Of a stretch of DNA of 64,000 nucleotides, positions 38,757 to 47,764 are shown in pieces. This stretch comes from Actinomyces weissii. Lineage in GTDB: Bacteria; Actinomycetota; Actinomycetes; Actinomycetales; Actinomycetaceae. The stretch is taken from the NCBI RefSeq assembly GCF_016598775.1, contig NZ_CP066802.1, forward strand, positions 1,054,001 to 1,118,000, in the 5' to 3' direction. The notes under the pieces are model-generated. The model had not been told where the DNA came from, searched no databases, and saw nothing but the letters and a program-made list of their open reading frames with translations. Position 1 is the first letter of the stretch. Each line of letters starts with the position of its first letter. A program made the translations under genes and the position numbers.

Positions 38757-39979
38757 GGGTCCTGCTGGCCCCGGGGCCGCTGTGGCCCGAGCCGGGCGGG
38801 ACCCCGCTGGTGGGCGCGGTGCCGGGACTGGCGGCGCCAGCGGTAGCGCAGGCGCTGGCCGTAGGCTGGCATGAGGCCCGCCCGGCTGACGAGCTCACCC
38901 TCCTGCCCCTGGGTGACGGCGGCCCCGGCAGCGCCGCCACCCTGCCCGCCAACCTGGTGGAGGACCGTCTGTGGCTGCGGGCGGCCGACCCGTTGGGGCG
39001 GGCGCAGGAGGTCTCCCTGCTGCGTCTGCGGGCCCCCGGCCCGGCAGGTGCCGGGCTGCCGGTCGGCCCTGGGCTGCCGGTCCACCGCTACGGCGGGGCC
39101 CAGGCCCCGGTGTGGTTCCTGGACGCCGCCAGCCTCACGGCCCTGCCCGCCGACCGGTCCCTGGCAGGGCGCCATGCCCGCCAGGGCAGCAGCCGGGGGC
39201 TGGGGGAACTGCTGCTGCAGGCCCTGGAGCAGGCCGGTTCCGGTGCCACCCTGGTGGTGGGGCTGACCCGCACGGCCCTGCACGACGGCGGTGCCGGCCT
39301 GCTGGAGGCCCTGGGCGGCCTGCCACAGGCCCGGGAGCATCTGCGGCGCTGCCACGTGGTCCTGGCCCTGGGCGACGAGCTGCCCCTGGGGGGCCTGTCC
39401 GGGGCGGGGGCCAGCCTCCCGCAGGTCACCGACCTGGACCAGGCGCAGGCCCAGGAGCTGGACCGGCGCTGCGGGGCCCTGGCCCGGGCCCTGTGCCGCC
39501 AGCAGGACCAGCAGCCCGGCCGCCTGCTGCCGGTGGCCGGGCAGCGCCCGCAGCCGCTGTCCGCCACCAGCTGGGGCACGGGGGCTGCCGGGGGCGCGGC
39601 CCTGGCCCTGCGCCTGGCCGGTGCCAGTGCGGCGCCCGGGGCCCAGGTACTGGGCCGGCTGTGCGGACTGGGGGCCGCCGTCGAGAACCAGGACCTGTGC
39701 CTGGCGGCTACCGGCAGCCTGTACACCCTGGGTTCCAGCCCTACCACGGTGCTGCTGGGGCAGCTGGCCCAGCAGCAGGCGCTGCCGTTGGTGCTGGTGG
39801 CGGGCCGCTGCCGGGTACCCCGCACCGAGCTGGCCGAGGGCGGCGTCGTCAGCGTCTACGAGCTGGAGTCCCTGCCGGGGCTGCAGCCGCCGGTCCCGTG
39901 GGAGCGTCTGGGCACAGGGGTGCTGGAGCAGCGTCTGCAGCAGCTGGGTGGGCGCCTGGCCCGCAGCTGGTCGCGCTGA
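38753..39979 (+). CDS. Glycerate kinase family protein (divergent)
   Basis: The 408-residue protein aligns by pattern with the GlxK/GckA glycerate kinase family. The N-terminal LLAPGPLWPEPGGTPL replaces the usual APDSFKGSLSA segment, TLLPLGDGGPGSAATL matches the PxADGGEGT position, and TALHDGGAGLLEALGG matches the DGGAGMxxALG motif. Catalytic residues near the N-terminus are poorly kept, so it may have altered or no activity. The GTG start overlaps the upstream peptidase gene. Confidence 0.6.
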   Translation: MRVLLAPGPLWPEPGGTPLVGAVPGLAAPAVAQALAVGWHEARPADELTLLPLGDGGPGSAATLPANLVEDRLWLRAADPLGRAQEVSLLRLRAPGPAGAGLPVGPGLPVHRYGGAQAPVWFLDAASLTALPADRSLAGRHARQGSSRGLGELLLQALEQAGSGATLVVGLTRTALHDGGAGLLEALGGLPQAREHLRRCHVVLALGDELPLGGLSGAGASLPQVTDLDQAQAQELDRRCGALARALCRQQDQQPGRLLPVAGQRPQPLSATSWGTGAAGGAALALRLAGASAAPGAQVLGRLCGLGAAVENQDLCLAATGSLYTLGSSPTTVLLGQLAQQQALPLVLVAGRCRVPRTELAEGGVVSVYELESLPGLQPPVPWERLGTGVLEQRLQQLGGRLARSWSR

Positions 39980-39992
39980 GGCGCGCCGTCCC

Positions 39993-41006
39993 TCAGTCCT
40001 TGGGGGCGACCGTGGTGGAGCCGCGCACCACCAGGTCAGGTTGGAAGAACAGCTCGGTTTCCTCCACCTTCTCCCCGCTGACCTGCGCCATCAGGCAGGC
40101 GACGGCGGCCCGGGAGATCGCGTCCACCGGCTGGCGCACCGTGGTCAGGGGCGGGTTCATCATCGGGATCAGCGGGGAGTCGTCGTAGCCGATCACGGAG
40201 ACGTCCTCCGGCACGGACAGTCCCCGGGAGCGGGCCCCCTGGATGATGCCCAGGGCCAGTACGTCCGAGCCGCAGATTATGCCGGTGCAGCCCGCGTCCA
40301 GCAGCTGCTGGGCGGCACTGACCCCTGACTCGTAGGTGAACAGGCTCTCCACGGTACGCAGCGGCTCGTCGGGGAGCAGCTCGCACATGGTGCGCGTGTA
40401 TCCCTCCAGCTTGCGCTTGGCCGGGACCATCCGGTTGGCCCCCATGGCCAGGCCGATACGCCGGTGCCCCAGGGAGAACAGGTGGCGCACCCCCATGCTC
40501 GCGGCGGCGGCGTCGTCAGTGGTGAAGCCGGGGGAGCGCAGGCCGGCGGTGTTGCCGTTGACGGTGACGATCGGGATGCCTCGCTCGCGCAGGCGCTCGT
40601 AGCGGGTCAGGTCGGCAGTGGTGTCCGCGTGGCGTCCGGAGACGAAGATGATCCCGGCGACCGACCGCTCCATGAGCATGGCTATGTACTCGTCCTCGCT
40701 GGTGGCTCCCGGGTGCTGGGTGCACAGCAGGGGGGTGTGCCCGTCGGCGGCCAGGATCTGCTCGATCCGTTGGGCGAAGATCGGGAAGATCGGGTTGGAC
40801 AGCTCCGGGATTATCAGGCCCACCAGGCCGCGGGAGGTGTCCTGCAGGCTGGCGGGCCGCTCGTAGCCCAGCAGGTCCAGGGCCACGAACACCTGCTGGC
40901 GGGTGGCGTAGGCGACGTTGGACTTGCCATTGAGCACGCGGGAGACGGTGGCGGTGGAGACGCCTGCCTGCGCCGCGATGTCAGAGAGCGTGATCCGCTG
41001 CGGCAT
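39993..41006 (-). CDS. LacI-family transcriptional regulator
   Basis: The 337-residue regulator has an N-terminal LacI helix-turn-helix (ITLSDIAAQAGVSTATVSRV, then LNGKSNVA) and a periplasmic-binding-protein-like sugar domain containing GLIIPELSNPIF, FVSGRHAD, SVIGYDDSPLIP and TTVRQPVD. The ATG at 41006 is chosen because GGGAGGAG precedes it and the helix-turn-helix begins at residue 5. No sugar operon adjoins it, so the target is unknown. A possible operator lies at 41067-41093. Confidence 0.92.
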   Translation of the reverse strand: MPQRITLSDIAAQAGVSTATVSRVLNGKSNVAYATRQQVFVALDLLGYERPASLQDTSRGLVGLIIPELSNPIFPIFAQRIEQILAADGHTPLLCTQHPGATSEDEYIAMLMERSVAGIIFVSGRHADTTADLTRYERLRERGIPIVTVNGNTAGLRSPGFTTDDAAAASMGVRHLFSLGHRRIGLAMGANRMVPAKRKLEGYTRTMCELLPDEPLRTVESLFTYESGVSAAQQLLDAGCTGIICGSDVLALGIIQGARSRGLSVPEDVSVIGYDDSPLIPMMNPPLTTVRQPVDAISRAAVACLMAQVSGEKVEETELFFQPDLVVRGSTTVAPKD

Positions 41007-41066
41007 CCTTAAGTTCTCCTCCCAGAAGCGGCACCGGCGGCGCGCGGGCGGTAGCCGCTCTGCCAG

Positions 41067-41093
41067 GTGCCGTGAACGGTTAGCGCACGGCAC
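41067..41093. promoter_or_regulatory. Palindrome upstream of lacI-type gene, candidate operator
   Basis: GTGCCGTG and CACGGCAC are perfect 8-bp arms around an 11-nt centre containing AACGGTTAGC, which resembles LacI-family half-sites. It lies 61-87 nt upstream of the regulator start, so autoregulation is possible. Confidence 0.4.
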
Positions 41094-41342
41094 GCCTCCC
41101 ACGGGTGCTTATACCTTTTAATGTAACGCGCTCCTGCAAAGCCTGCAAAGAAATGGGGTGGTGTTTGCAGTCGTTGTTAACGACGGCGGCTCCGGGGAGG
41201 GCGGTAGCGCCAGAAAGGCTTGTCCTGCTTGTGAGGAGATAGCGGGGTGCTCAGAGCTGTTTGCAGGGCGGCACGGTGAGATGCAAGATCCTGACGTGTC
41301 TTGCGGGCCCGTGGTGAAACCGGTGCAGGCCGCTGCCTGCGG

Positions 41343-41348
41343 TACGGT
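41343..41348 (+). promoter_or_regulatory. -10 box for leaderless dGTPase-like transcript
   Basis: TACGGT ends 6 nt before the ATG at 41355. Confidence 0.45.
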
Positions 41349-41354
41349 GAGCCC

Positions 41355-42692
41355 ATGCCGGAGACCTGCCCACCAGCCGGGCTGTACCCCACCGGGCCCA
41401 TGGACGAGCTGGCTAACGAGCCCGCTGACTCCCTGCGCGGCTACGGCCCCGCCGACGTGGCCCGCTTCCAGCCCGAGCCCCCCAAGTCCGTCAGCCGCAC
41501 CCCCTTCGAGCGGGACCGGGCCCGTGTCCTGTACTCCTCGGCCCTGCGCAGGCTCGGCGCCAAGACCCAGGTGCTAGGGCCCGGGGCCGACGACTTCGTG
41601 CGCACCCGACTGACCCACTCCCTGGAGGTGGCCCAGGTGGGACGGGCCCTGGGGCACGCCCTGGGCTGCGACCCGGACGTCGTCGACGCCGCCTGCCTCT
41701 CCCACGACCTGGGCCACCCGCCCTTCGGCCACAACGGGGAGAAGGCGCTGGACGCCCTGAGCCAGGACATCGGCGGCTTCGAGGGCAACGCCCAGACCTT
41801 CCGCCTGCTCACCCGCCTGGAGCCCAAGACCCTGGACCCCCAGGGTCGCTCCGTGGGGCTGAACCTGACCCGCGCGAGCCTGGACGCGACCTGCAAGTAC
41901 CCCTGGCGGCAGGGCCAGGGGCCAGGCGGGCCCCAGGGCAAGAGCGCCCGCAAGTACTCCGTCTACGACGCCGACGCCGAGGTCTTCACCTGGATGCGGC
42001 AGGGAGCCCCCTGGGGCCGCGCCTGCGTGGAGGCCCAGATCATGGACTTCTCCGACGACGTCGGCTACTCCGTGCACGACGTGGAGGACGCCATCGCCCT
42101 GGGGCGCATGGACCCCGCCGCCCTGACCCGGGACGCTGAGGTCGAGGCCCTGCTGGACGACCTGCAAGGTTGGTACAAGCCCTGCACCAGCCGCGACGAG
42201 CTGGGGGCTGCCTGGCAGCGGCTCATGGCGGACCCCGCCTGGATCAGCAGCTTTGACGGCTCCCTGGCGGACCAGGCCCGCCTCAAGAACCTCACCAGCC
42301 AGGTCATCGGGCGCTTCGTCTCCGCCGTCGCCGCCGCCACCCGGCAGGCCTACGGGCAGGGCCCCCTGACCCGCTACGAGGCCGAGCTGGTGGTCCCGGA
42401 GCAGACCGCCGCCGAGATCCTGGTGCTCAAGGGCGCGGCCGTGCGCTATGTCATGGCGCCCCGTGAGCACGAGCCCACCTACCTGCGCCAACGCACCCTG
42501 CTCTTCGACCTGGCCGACGCCCTCATGGACAACCGCGGCCGCGACCTGGACCCGGTGTTCCGCGAGCTGTGGGAGCAGGCCGACGGCGAGGCCGGGCGGC
42601 GCCGCGCCGTCATCGACCAGATCGCCTCCCTGACCGACACCTCTGCCCAGCAGTGGCACGCCCGCCTGTGCGGGCTCTTCTCCCAGGTCTGA
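41355..42692 (+). CDS. dgt: Deoxyguanosinetriphosphate triphosphohydrolase-like protein
   Basis: The 445-residue HD-domain protein has H88 in TRLTHSLEVAQV and the HD pair H117-D118 in SHDLGHPPFGHNGEKAL, then DFSDDVGYSVHDVEDAI. The family hydrolyses dNTPs to nucleosides and triphosphate. It corresponds to the dgt gene upstream of dnaG in many actinobacteria, and dnaG follows here. The ATG at 41355 is taken from a TACGGT box 6 nt upstream; an earlier in-frame GTG at 41301 is less likely. Confidence 0.92.
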   Translation: MPETCPPAGLYPTGPMDELANEPADSLRGYGPADVARFQPEPPKSVSRTPFERDRARVLYSSALRRLGAKTQVLGPGADDFVRTRLTHSLEVAQVGRALGHALGCDPDVVDAACLSHDLGHPPFGHNGEKALDALSQDIGGFEGNAQTFRLLTRLEPKTLDPQGRSVGLNLTRASLDATCKYPWRQGQGPGGPQGKSARKYSVYDADAEVFTWMRQGAPWGRACVEAQIMDFSDDVGYSVHDVEDAIALGRMDPAALTRDAEVEALLDDLQGWYKPCTSRDELGAAWQRLMADPAWISSFDGSLADQARLKNLTSQVIGRFVSAVAAATRQAYGQGPLTRYEAELVVPEQTAAEILVLKGAAVRYVMAPREHEPTYLRQRTLLFDLADALMDNRGRDLDPVFRELWEQADGEAGRRRAVIDQIASLTDTSAQQWHARLCGLFSQV

Positions 42693-42721
42693 CTCCGGCC
42701 GGGCGGCGCCGGCGCCTCGCC

Positions 42722-42727
42722 TAGTAT
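42722..42727 (+). promoter_or_regulatory. -10 box for leaderless dnaG transcript
   Basis: TAGTAT ends 6 nt before the GTG at 42734. Confidence 0.45.
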
Positions 42728-42733
42728 GGGCCC

Positions 42734-44764
42734 GTGGCCGGAAGGATCAAGCGGGAGGACATCGAGGCGGTCCGCGAGCGCGCGCGCATCGAGGACGTCG
42801 TCGGGGAGCACCTGACGCTCAAGAGCGCGGGCGTCGGCTCCCTCAAGGGCCTGTGCCCCTTCCACGACGAGCGCACCCCCTCCTTCAACGTCCGCCCCCA
42901 GCTGGGCCTGTGGCACTGCTTCGGCTGCGGCGAGGGCGGGGACGTCATCGACTTCGTGCAGCGCGTCAACCACCTGTCCTTCTCCGAGGCCGTGGAGCTG
43001 CTGGCGGGCCGCACCGGCGTCCAGCTGCGCTACGAGGAGGGCGGGCAGGTCACCAGAGGCATCGAGCCGGGCACCCGCCAGCGCCTGCTGGACGCCAACC
43101 GGCTCGCCGAGGCCTGGTTCCACGAGCAGCTGGCCAGCCCGGCCGGCCAGGCCGGACGCGACTTCCTGACCTCCCGGGGCTTCACCCAGTCCCACGCCGC
43201 CCGCTACCGCCTGGGCTACGCCCCACCCGGCTGGGACCAGCTGTGCAGCTTCCTGCGCTCCAAGGGCTACACGGAGGCCGAGCTGGTGGACTCCGGCCTG
43301 GCCAGCACCGGGCGCAGCGCCAACCGCGTCTACGACCGCTTCCGCGACCGCCTCATCTGGCCGATCCGGGACATCACGGGTGCCACCGTGGGCTTCGGGG
43401 CCCGGCGCATGTCCGAGGATGACCAGGGGCCCAAGTACCTCAACACCCCGGAGACCCCGATCTTCCACAAGGGCCAGGTGCTCTACGGGCTCGACCTGGC
43501 CAGGCACGCGATCGCCGAGCAGCACCGGGTGGTGGTGGTGGAGGGCTACACCGACGTCATGGCCGCCCACGCCTCCGGGGTCACCACGGCCGTGGCCACC
43601 TGCGGCACGGCCTTTGGGGAGGGGCACACGCGCATCGTCCGCCGTCTGCTGGGGGACAGCGCCGACCCGGCTGCCGGGGTCATCCTCACCGGGGCCCGGG
43701 CGCGCGGCGGGGAGGTCATCTTCACCTTCGACGGCGACGCGGCCGGGCAGAAGGCCGCCATGCGGGCATTCGCGGAGGACCAGAACTTCGCCACCCAGAC
43801 CTTCGTGGCGGTGGCCGAGTCGGGGATGGACCCCTGTGACCTGCGCCTGGCCCACGGGGAGGAGGCTATCCCCGCCCTCATCGAGTCCCGCCAGCCCCTG
43901 TTCGAGTTCGTGATCCGTACCGCCCTGGCCGACCTGAACCTCTCCACCCCCGAGGGGCGGGTCCGGGGCCTGCACGCCGCCGCTCCCGTGGTGGCGGGCA
44001 TCCGTGACTTCGCCCTGCGCCGTGAGTACACGCGCGCCCTGGCAGGCTGGCTGGGGATGCCCGAGCGCGACGTCGTCATGGAGGTGCGTTACGCCCAGCA
44101 GCACGCTGGGCGGCCCGGGGCCCGGGCTGGCGGAGGGCGGATCGGGGAGCAGCAGCGGGGGGCCCCGGAGCCCGGGGAGGTCCCGCGCGGCTCGGTGCTG
44201 CCCGACGCCGCCGACCCCGTGATCCGCATGGAGCGCGACGTGCTGGCGGTCATGCTGCAGATGCCAGGGCACGCCGAGGACGCTGGTGCGGACGACCTGG
44301 ACCCGGAGGGCTTCACCCAGCCGGTCCACCGGGCCGTGTTCGAGGCCGTCCTCGCCGCCGGGGGAGTCAGCCAGGTCCGCCTGCTCACCGCCCAGGCCCA
44401 GGAGGCCGGGGTGCCCAAGGAGCGGCTGACCATGACGGTCATCAACCACTGGCTCAAGACCATCCGGGCCGGGGCCGTCGGTGAGGTGGACCAGGCGGTC
44501 ACCGAGCTGGCCGTGGTGGCCCTGCCTATCGCGGCGCGCCCCTCCAGGACCAACCCGGCCCTGCTGGAGGCGGACCGGGGGGCGGAGGAGGCCTACGCCC
44601 GCGGCGTGGTGCGCTCCTTCCAGCGAGTCAGCGTCACCCGGGCGCTGGCGGCCCTGCGCAGCGAGCAGCGGCGCACCGACCCGGGCAGCGAGCGCAACCG
44701 GGAGATCTTTGAACGGGTCGTGGCCCTGGAGGCGCAGCGGGCCGCCCTCTCAGAGCGGGACTGA
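42734..44764 (+). CDS. dnaG: DNA primase
   Basis: The 676-residue primase has an N-terminal CHC2 zinc finger (C41, H44, C62, C65 in CPFHDERTPSF and HCFGCGEGGD), the catalytic domain, and the Toprim motifs VVVVEGYTDVMAAH and FTFDGDAAGQKAA. The C-terminal helicase-binding domain is preceded by a variable Gly/Pro-rich linker (about 455-490). It synthesises RNA primers for lagging-strand replication. GTG at 42734 is a leaderless-type start. Confidence 0.96.
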   Translation: MAGRIKREDIEAVRERARIEDVVGEHLTLKSAGVGSLKGLCPFHDERTPSFNVRPQLGLWHCFGCGEGGDVIDFVQRVNHLSFSEAVELLAGRTGVQLRYEEGGQVTRGIEPGTRQRLLDANRLAEAWFHEQLASPAGQAGRDFLTSRGFTQSHAARYRLGYAPPGWDQLCSFLRSKGYTEAELVDSGLASTGRSANRVYDRFRDRLIWPIRDITGATVGFGARRMSEDDQGPKYLNTPETPIFHKGQVLYGLDLARHAIAEQHRVVVVEGYTDVMAAHASGVTTAVATCGTAFGEGHTRIVRRLLGDSADPAAGVILTGARARGGEVIFTFDGDAAGQKAAMRAFAEDQNFATQTFVAVAESGMDPCDLRLAHGEEAIPALIESRQPLFEFVIRTALADLNLSTPEGRVRGLHAAAPVVAGIRDFALRREYTRALAGWLGMPERDVVMEVRYAQQHAGRPGARAGGGRIGEQQRGAPEPGEVPRGSVLPDAADPVIRMERDVLAVMLQMPGHAEDAGADDLDPEGFTQPVHRAVFEAVLAAGGVSQVRLLTAQAQEAGVPKERLTMTVINHWLKTIRAGAVGEVDQAVTELAVVALPIAARPSRTNPALLEADRGAEEAYARGVVRSFQRVSVTRALAALRSEQRRTDPGSERNREIFERVVALEAQRAALSERD

Positions 44765-45030
44765 CGGCGCTGGCGGTTGTCTAACGGGAGGTGGCGGGCC
44801 GGGGTGGGGTCCTTGGCTACCATCCGCACCGTTCGTTCCGCACCGCGCTCCCGCCAGCCCCGCCACGCCTGCGGCCCCCACTTCAGCCCACCGCACCCGG
44901 GAGGTACGGACCGGGCTGGCTGCCGACCGCCTTCGGCGTCGCTGGGGTGGCTAGACCTGGGGCGCTCCTGCCAGCGGCGTCGTCTGCCGTCGTCAGGAAC
45001 GCCTGGCTAGGGTGAGGCTGACCCTGGCGC

Positions 45031-45522
45031 TCAGAGGCCCTGGGCGCGCAGCTCCTTCATGGCCTTGGCGCGGTTCTTGCGGTCCAGGCGGTCCAGGTAG
45101 AGGTGTCCCTCCAGGTGGTCGCACTCGTGCTGGATGCAGCGGGCCATCAGCTCCTCGCCCTCCAGGACGACCGGCTTGCCGTCCAGGTCTATGCCCTCAG
45201 CGCGCGCGTACCAGGCGCGCTCGGTGGGGAACCAGAGTCCGGGCACTGACAGGCAGCCCTCGTCGCCGTCCTGGTACTCGTCCTGGGAGACCTCCACCAG
45301 GCGGGGGTTGATGACGTAGCCGATCTCGCCGTCGATGTTCCAGGAGAAGGCTCGCAGACCCACCCCGATCTGGTTGGCGGCCAGGCCGGCGCGGCCGTCC
45401 TCGTCCACGGTCTCCAGCAGGTCCTCGACCAGGGACTTGACGGTGTCGTCGATATCCTTCACCCACTCGCAGGGGGTACGCAGAACTGGGTCGCCGATGA
45501 TGCGGATCTCGCGGTAAGCCAT
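45031..45522 (-). CDS. def: Peptide deformylase
   Basis: The 163-residue metalloenzyme removes N-formyl from new proteins. Motif 1 is GLAANQIGV (46-54), motif 2 is EGCLSVPG with C90, and motif 3 is QHECDHLEG with H132, E133 and H136. The ATG at 45522 follows AAAGGA. A GTG two codons earlier is possible. The 266-nt gap between dnaG and the def 3' end shows no gene. Confidence 0.95.
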   Translation of the reverse strand: MAYREIRIIGDPVLRTPCEWVKDIDDTVKSLVEDLLETVDEDGRAGLAANQIGVGLRAFSWNIDGEIGYVINPRLVEVSQDEYQDGDEGCLSVPGLWFPTERAWYARAEGIDLDGKPVVLEGEELMARCIQHECDHLEGHLYLDRLDRKNRAKAMKELRAQGL

Positions 45523-45574
45523 GGTCACATCCTTTCACGCCCGCGGCGGCTCTTGCGTCCGGTGGCGCAGCAGA

Positions 45575-45580
45575 TAGCGT
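45575..45580 (+). promoter_or_regulatory. -10 box for leaderless hypothetical gene
   Basis: TAGCGT ends 6 nt before the GTG at 45587. Confidence 0.4.
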
Positions 45581-45586
45581 TGAGCC

Positions 45587-46162
45587 GTGCCACTTTCCTC
45601 CTTGCTTCCCCGACGCCGGGGCCCCCGTCGTCGTCAGGCCCGTGTACCCGCCGAGGTCCTGGCGCTGGTTGAGGCCGGTCAGAAGGTGCTGGCCGCCGTG
45701 CCGGTGTCCCCCGACAGGACGCGCTGGGCGCTGGCCCTGACCGGCTCGCTGGCGCTGGTGGAGGGGGAGCGCCTGCAAGCCTGGGACTGGCACCAGGTGG
45801 ACCGGGCCAAGTGGGAGGGGACGGAACGCGCCTTCACCCTGCGCTGGCTGGACCCGGAGCAGGCGGAGCTGGTCCTGGTGGTGCCAGAGGTGCTGGAGCT
45901 TTCGGGGGAGCAGGTCGACGTCGACCCCAACCCATTTGCCCGGGTGCTGCGGGAGCGGGTGGAGTCCGTGGTGGTGCACCGGGTCAGCGGCGAGCTGCCG
46001 GGTGTGGGGGTGGTGAGCGTCAGCGTGCGGCGCGGCCGGGACGGGGAGCTGCTCACGGCGGTCAGCGGGGTGCGTGCGGAGAGCCTCTCCGAGGCCGACC
46101 GGAAGGTGCTTGAGGAGCTCGAAAGGCGGGTCCGCGACGGTGTGGGCCTGCCCACAGAGTGA
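45587..46162 (+). CDS. Hypothetical protein next to def
   Basis: The 191-residue protein has a very basic first 20 residues (RRRGPRRRQARVP) and then a compact domain with WALALTGSLALVEGERLQAWDWHQVD and FTLRWLDPEQAELVLVVPE. I recognise it only as a type of actinobacterial protein that uses a PH-like beta-rich fold; this is uncertain. It is divergent from def and directly upstream of tRNA-Asn. No function can be given. Confidence 0.72.
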   Translation: MPLSSLLPRRRGPRRRQARVPAEVLALVEAGQKVLAAVPVSPDRTRWALALTGSLALVEGERLQAWDWHQVDRAKWEGTERAFTLRWLDPEQAELVLVVPEVLELSGEQVDVDPNPFARVLRERVESVVVHRVSGELPGVGVVSVSVRRGRDGELLTAVSGVRAESLSEADRKVLEELERRVRDGVGLPTE

Positions 46163-46253
46163 CTTTGCGTTGCGAACACGGTGTTTTCTTGGCTGTGCGC
46201 GATTCGACGGCGGGCGGCGGGCTTGCTAGAGTTCAACCCGCGCCAAGACGCAT

Positions 46254-46328
<75 letters not shown>

Positions 46329-46330
46329 CC

Positions 46331-46374
46331 CAGAGCCCCGGCCCGCCCGCCGGGGCTCTGGTCTTTTCTTTCCC
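46331..46374 (+). terminator. tRNA-Asn terminator
   Basis: A 12-bp stem (46331-46342 with 46349-46360) built from CAGAGCCCCGGC is followed by a T-rich tail. Confidence 0.85.
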
Positions 46375-46383
46375 TCCTTTATT

Positions 46384-46466
46384 CGCGAGACCGGGACATA
46401 TGTACCGCGAGACCGGGACATATATACCGCGAGACCGGGACATATGGCTCACGAGATCGGTAAGGG
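46384..46466 (+). repeat. Left-end tandem 22-bp repeats
   Basis: Three exact or near-exact units at 46384-46405, 46406-46427 and 46428-46449 share an 18-nt core, and a degenerate fourth is at 46450-46466. Each contains CATATG or CATATA. Confidence 0.9.
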
Positions 46467-47035
46467 TTGCCTTGCTTAGGTGGAGTGCGGGCTCGTGGCC
46501 AGGTGGTGCGGGTTGTGGGCGCGAAACCTTCGTGCCTTGGCTGTTGCAGATGTGCTGAGAGCTGTGGTGTGCGCGGCCGCGTAGTGGCCTTCGCGTCCTG
46601 GTAGTCGCGTGTTGCGCGCACGAGAGTGCTGGCTAGCGTGCGGGACGTTGGAGCTCCAACGGTTCTGGATTCATGGTGCTGGCGATGGCGGCGCCCTGTG
46701 TGCGCCGGGGGCGCCGTTGCAGGTCTAACGGGGGCCTGAGTGTTTGTCGGGAAGAAGGGTGTCGTGCCTGGAAACCTGTAATTGCAAGGGAAAGTCTCTG
46801 GCGGATGTTGGGGTGCGGGGCCTCGTGAGTGCAAGTGGGGCTTTGCTGGCCTCCGGCGCGAGTAGAGCTTTTGGGGGCAGGGGCTCCTGATCTGGGGCCT
46901 GCCTGCCCGGGAGGGTAAAAGGGGGTGGCAGGCGCAGGAAGTAGGCGGTGGGCTGGTTATAGGAGCTTCCCGTAGGGCAGCTGGTGGCCCAGGCTCAAGC
47001 TTGACGACGGCGCCGGTGGTCCTAACTTAGGGTCC

Positions 47036-47073
47036 CCTTACCGGTCTCGCGGTACATATGTCCCGGTCTCGCG
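47036..47073 (-). repeat. Right-end inverted 22-bp repeats
   Basis: One full inverted unit (47052-47073) and one inverted degenerate unit (47036-47051) mirror the left end. The full unit is the exact reverse complement of the first left unit. Confidence 0.9.
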
Positions 47074-47227
47074 GTAAAGGAGGGGGGTGTTAGGGGAGGG
47101 GGTGCTGGACCTGTGGGGGAATGGCAGGCACAATGTCCCTGCACGCCGCGAGCGTCATGCAGGCAGCCCAGCCGGTAATGAGGACGTTGGGGAAGACGAC
47201 CCTCAAACCGACCAGGAGGCGATCTTC

Positions 47228-47728
47228 ATGAACGGTGCCTACACCCGCGGTGTACTTTTCGTGCACTCAGCACCTCCCGCGCTTTGCCCGCATGTCGAGT
47301 GGGCTGCTGCGGAGGTGCTAGGCAGTCGTGTCCACCTGGACTGGATCGACCAGCCTGCCGCCCCGGGCATGCTGCGCGGCGAGTGCTCCTGGGTGGGGCG
47401 CGTCGGCACCGGCTCCAAGCTTGCCTCCGCCCTGCGCGGCTGGGCGAACCTCCGCTACGAGGTCACGGAGGAGGCCAGCCAGGGTGTCGACGGCAGCCGC
47501 TGGTCCCACACCCCTGACCTGGGCATCTTCCACGCCCAGACGGACGCCCACGGCAACGTCGTCGTTCCTGAGGACCGGGTGCGGGCCGCCCTGGAGCACG
47601 GCACCGACATGCTCGCCATGCGTCGCGCCCTGGACCTGGCCCTGGGGCAGGCCTGGGACGACGAGCTGGAGCCCTTCCGCTACGCCGGCTCCGGCGCCCC
47701 GGTGCGCTGGCTCCACCGCGTCGGCTGA
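47228..47728 (+). CDS. DUF3145 protein
   Basis: The 166-residue protein belongs to the actinobacterial DUF3145 family: TRGVLFVHSAPPALCPHVEW, LDWIDQPAAPGMLR, SKLASALRGW, TPDLGIFHA and DDELEPFRYAGSGAPVRWLH are characteristic. The function is unknown. ATG at 47228 is chosen because GGAGG lies 9 nt upstream, against an in-frame GTG at 47087. It lies just downstream of the MITE-like element. Confidence 0.88.
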   Translation: MNGAYTRGVLFVHSAPPALCPHVEWAAAEVLGSRVHLDWIDQPAAPGMLRGECSWVGRVGTGSKLASALRGWANLRYEVTEEASQGVDGSRWSHTPDLGIFHAQTDAHGNVVVPEDRVRAALEHGTDMLAMRRALDLALGQAWDDELEPFRYAGSGAPVRWLHRVG

Positions 47729-47764
47729 CGCGCGTCGGCCCAACCGCAGAAAGACGCCGCGGCT

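Larger units (their letters stand above)
46384..47073. mobile_element. Non-coding element with mirrored 22-bp terminal repeats (MITE-like)
   Basis: The left end has three tandem 22-bp units beginning CGCGAGACCGGGACATAT (46384, 46406, 46428) plus a degenerate copy, CACGAGATCGGTAAGGG. The right end has the inverted counterparts in mirrored order, CCCTTACCGGTCTCGCG then GTACATATGTCCCGGTCTCG. The interior of about 570 bp has no supported reading frame, and its composition is lower in G+C than the flanks. Repeated transposase-binding units at ends are known in IS21- and IS481-like elements, so this may be a non-autonomous derivative. No target duplication is evident. Confidence 0.6.
46375..47227. 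other. Long gene-free region between tRNA-Asn and DUF3145
   Basis: No coding sequence is supported. The region is occupied by the MITE-like element, which contains a perfect 16-bp palindrome CGTTGGAGCTCCAACG (46646-46661). About 150 nt of 5' flank of the DUF3145 gene follow. Confidence 0.7.

Noticed and set aside
38753..39979. Frameshift at the M20 peptidase/glycerate kinase boundary
   Set aside because: The GTGA overlap is a normal translational coupling arrangement used throughout this window.
44765..45030. A small gene between dnaG and def
   Set aside because: The short frames there have no start signal and no recognisable sequence. It appears to be intergenic.
46384..46466. CRISPR array
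   Set aside because: The 22-bp units are directly tandem with no spacers, and no cas genes are present.
46467..47035. tmRNA, RNase P RNA or SRP RNA in the gene-free region
   Set aside because: None of the conserved cores (tRNA-like ends, RNase P GAGGAAAGTCC, SRP tetraloop helix) could be found.
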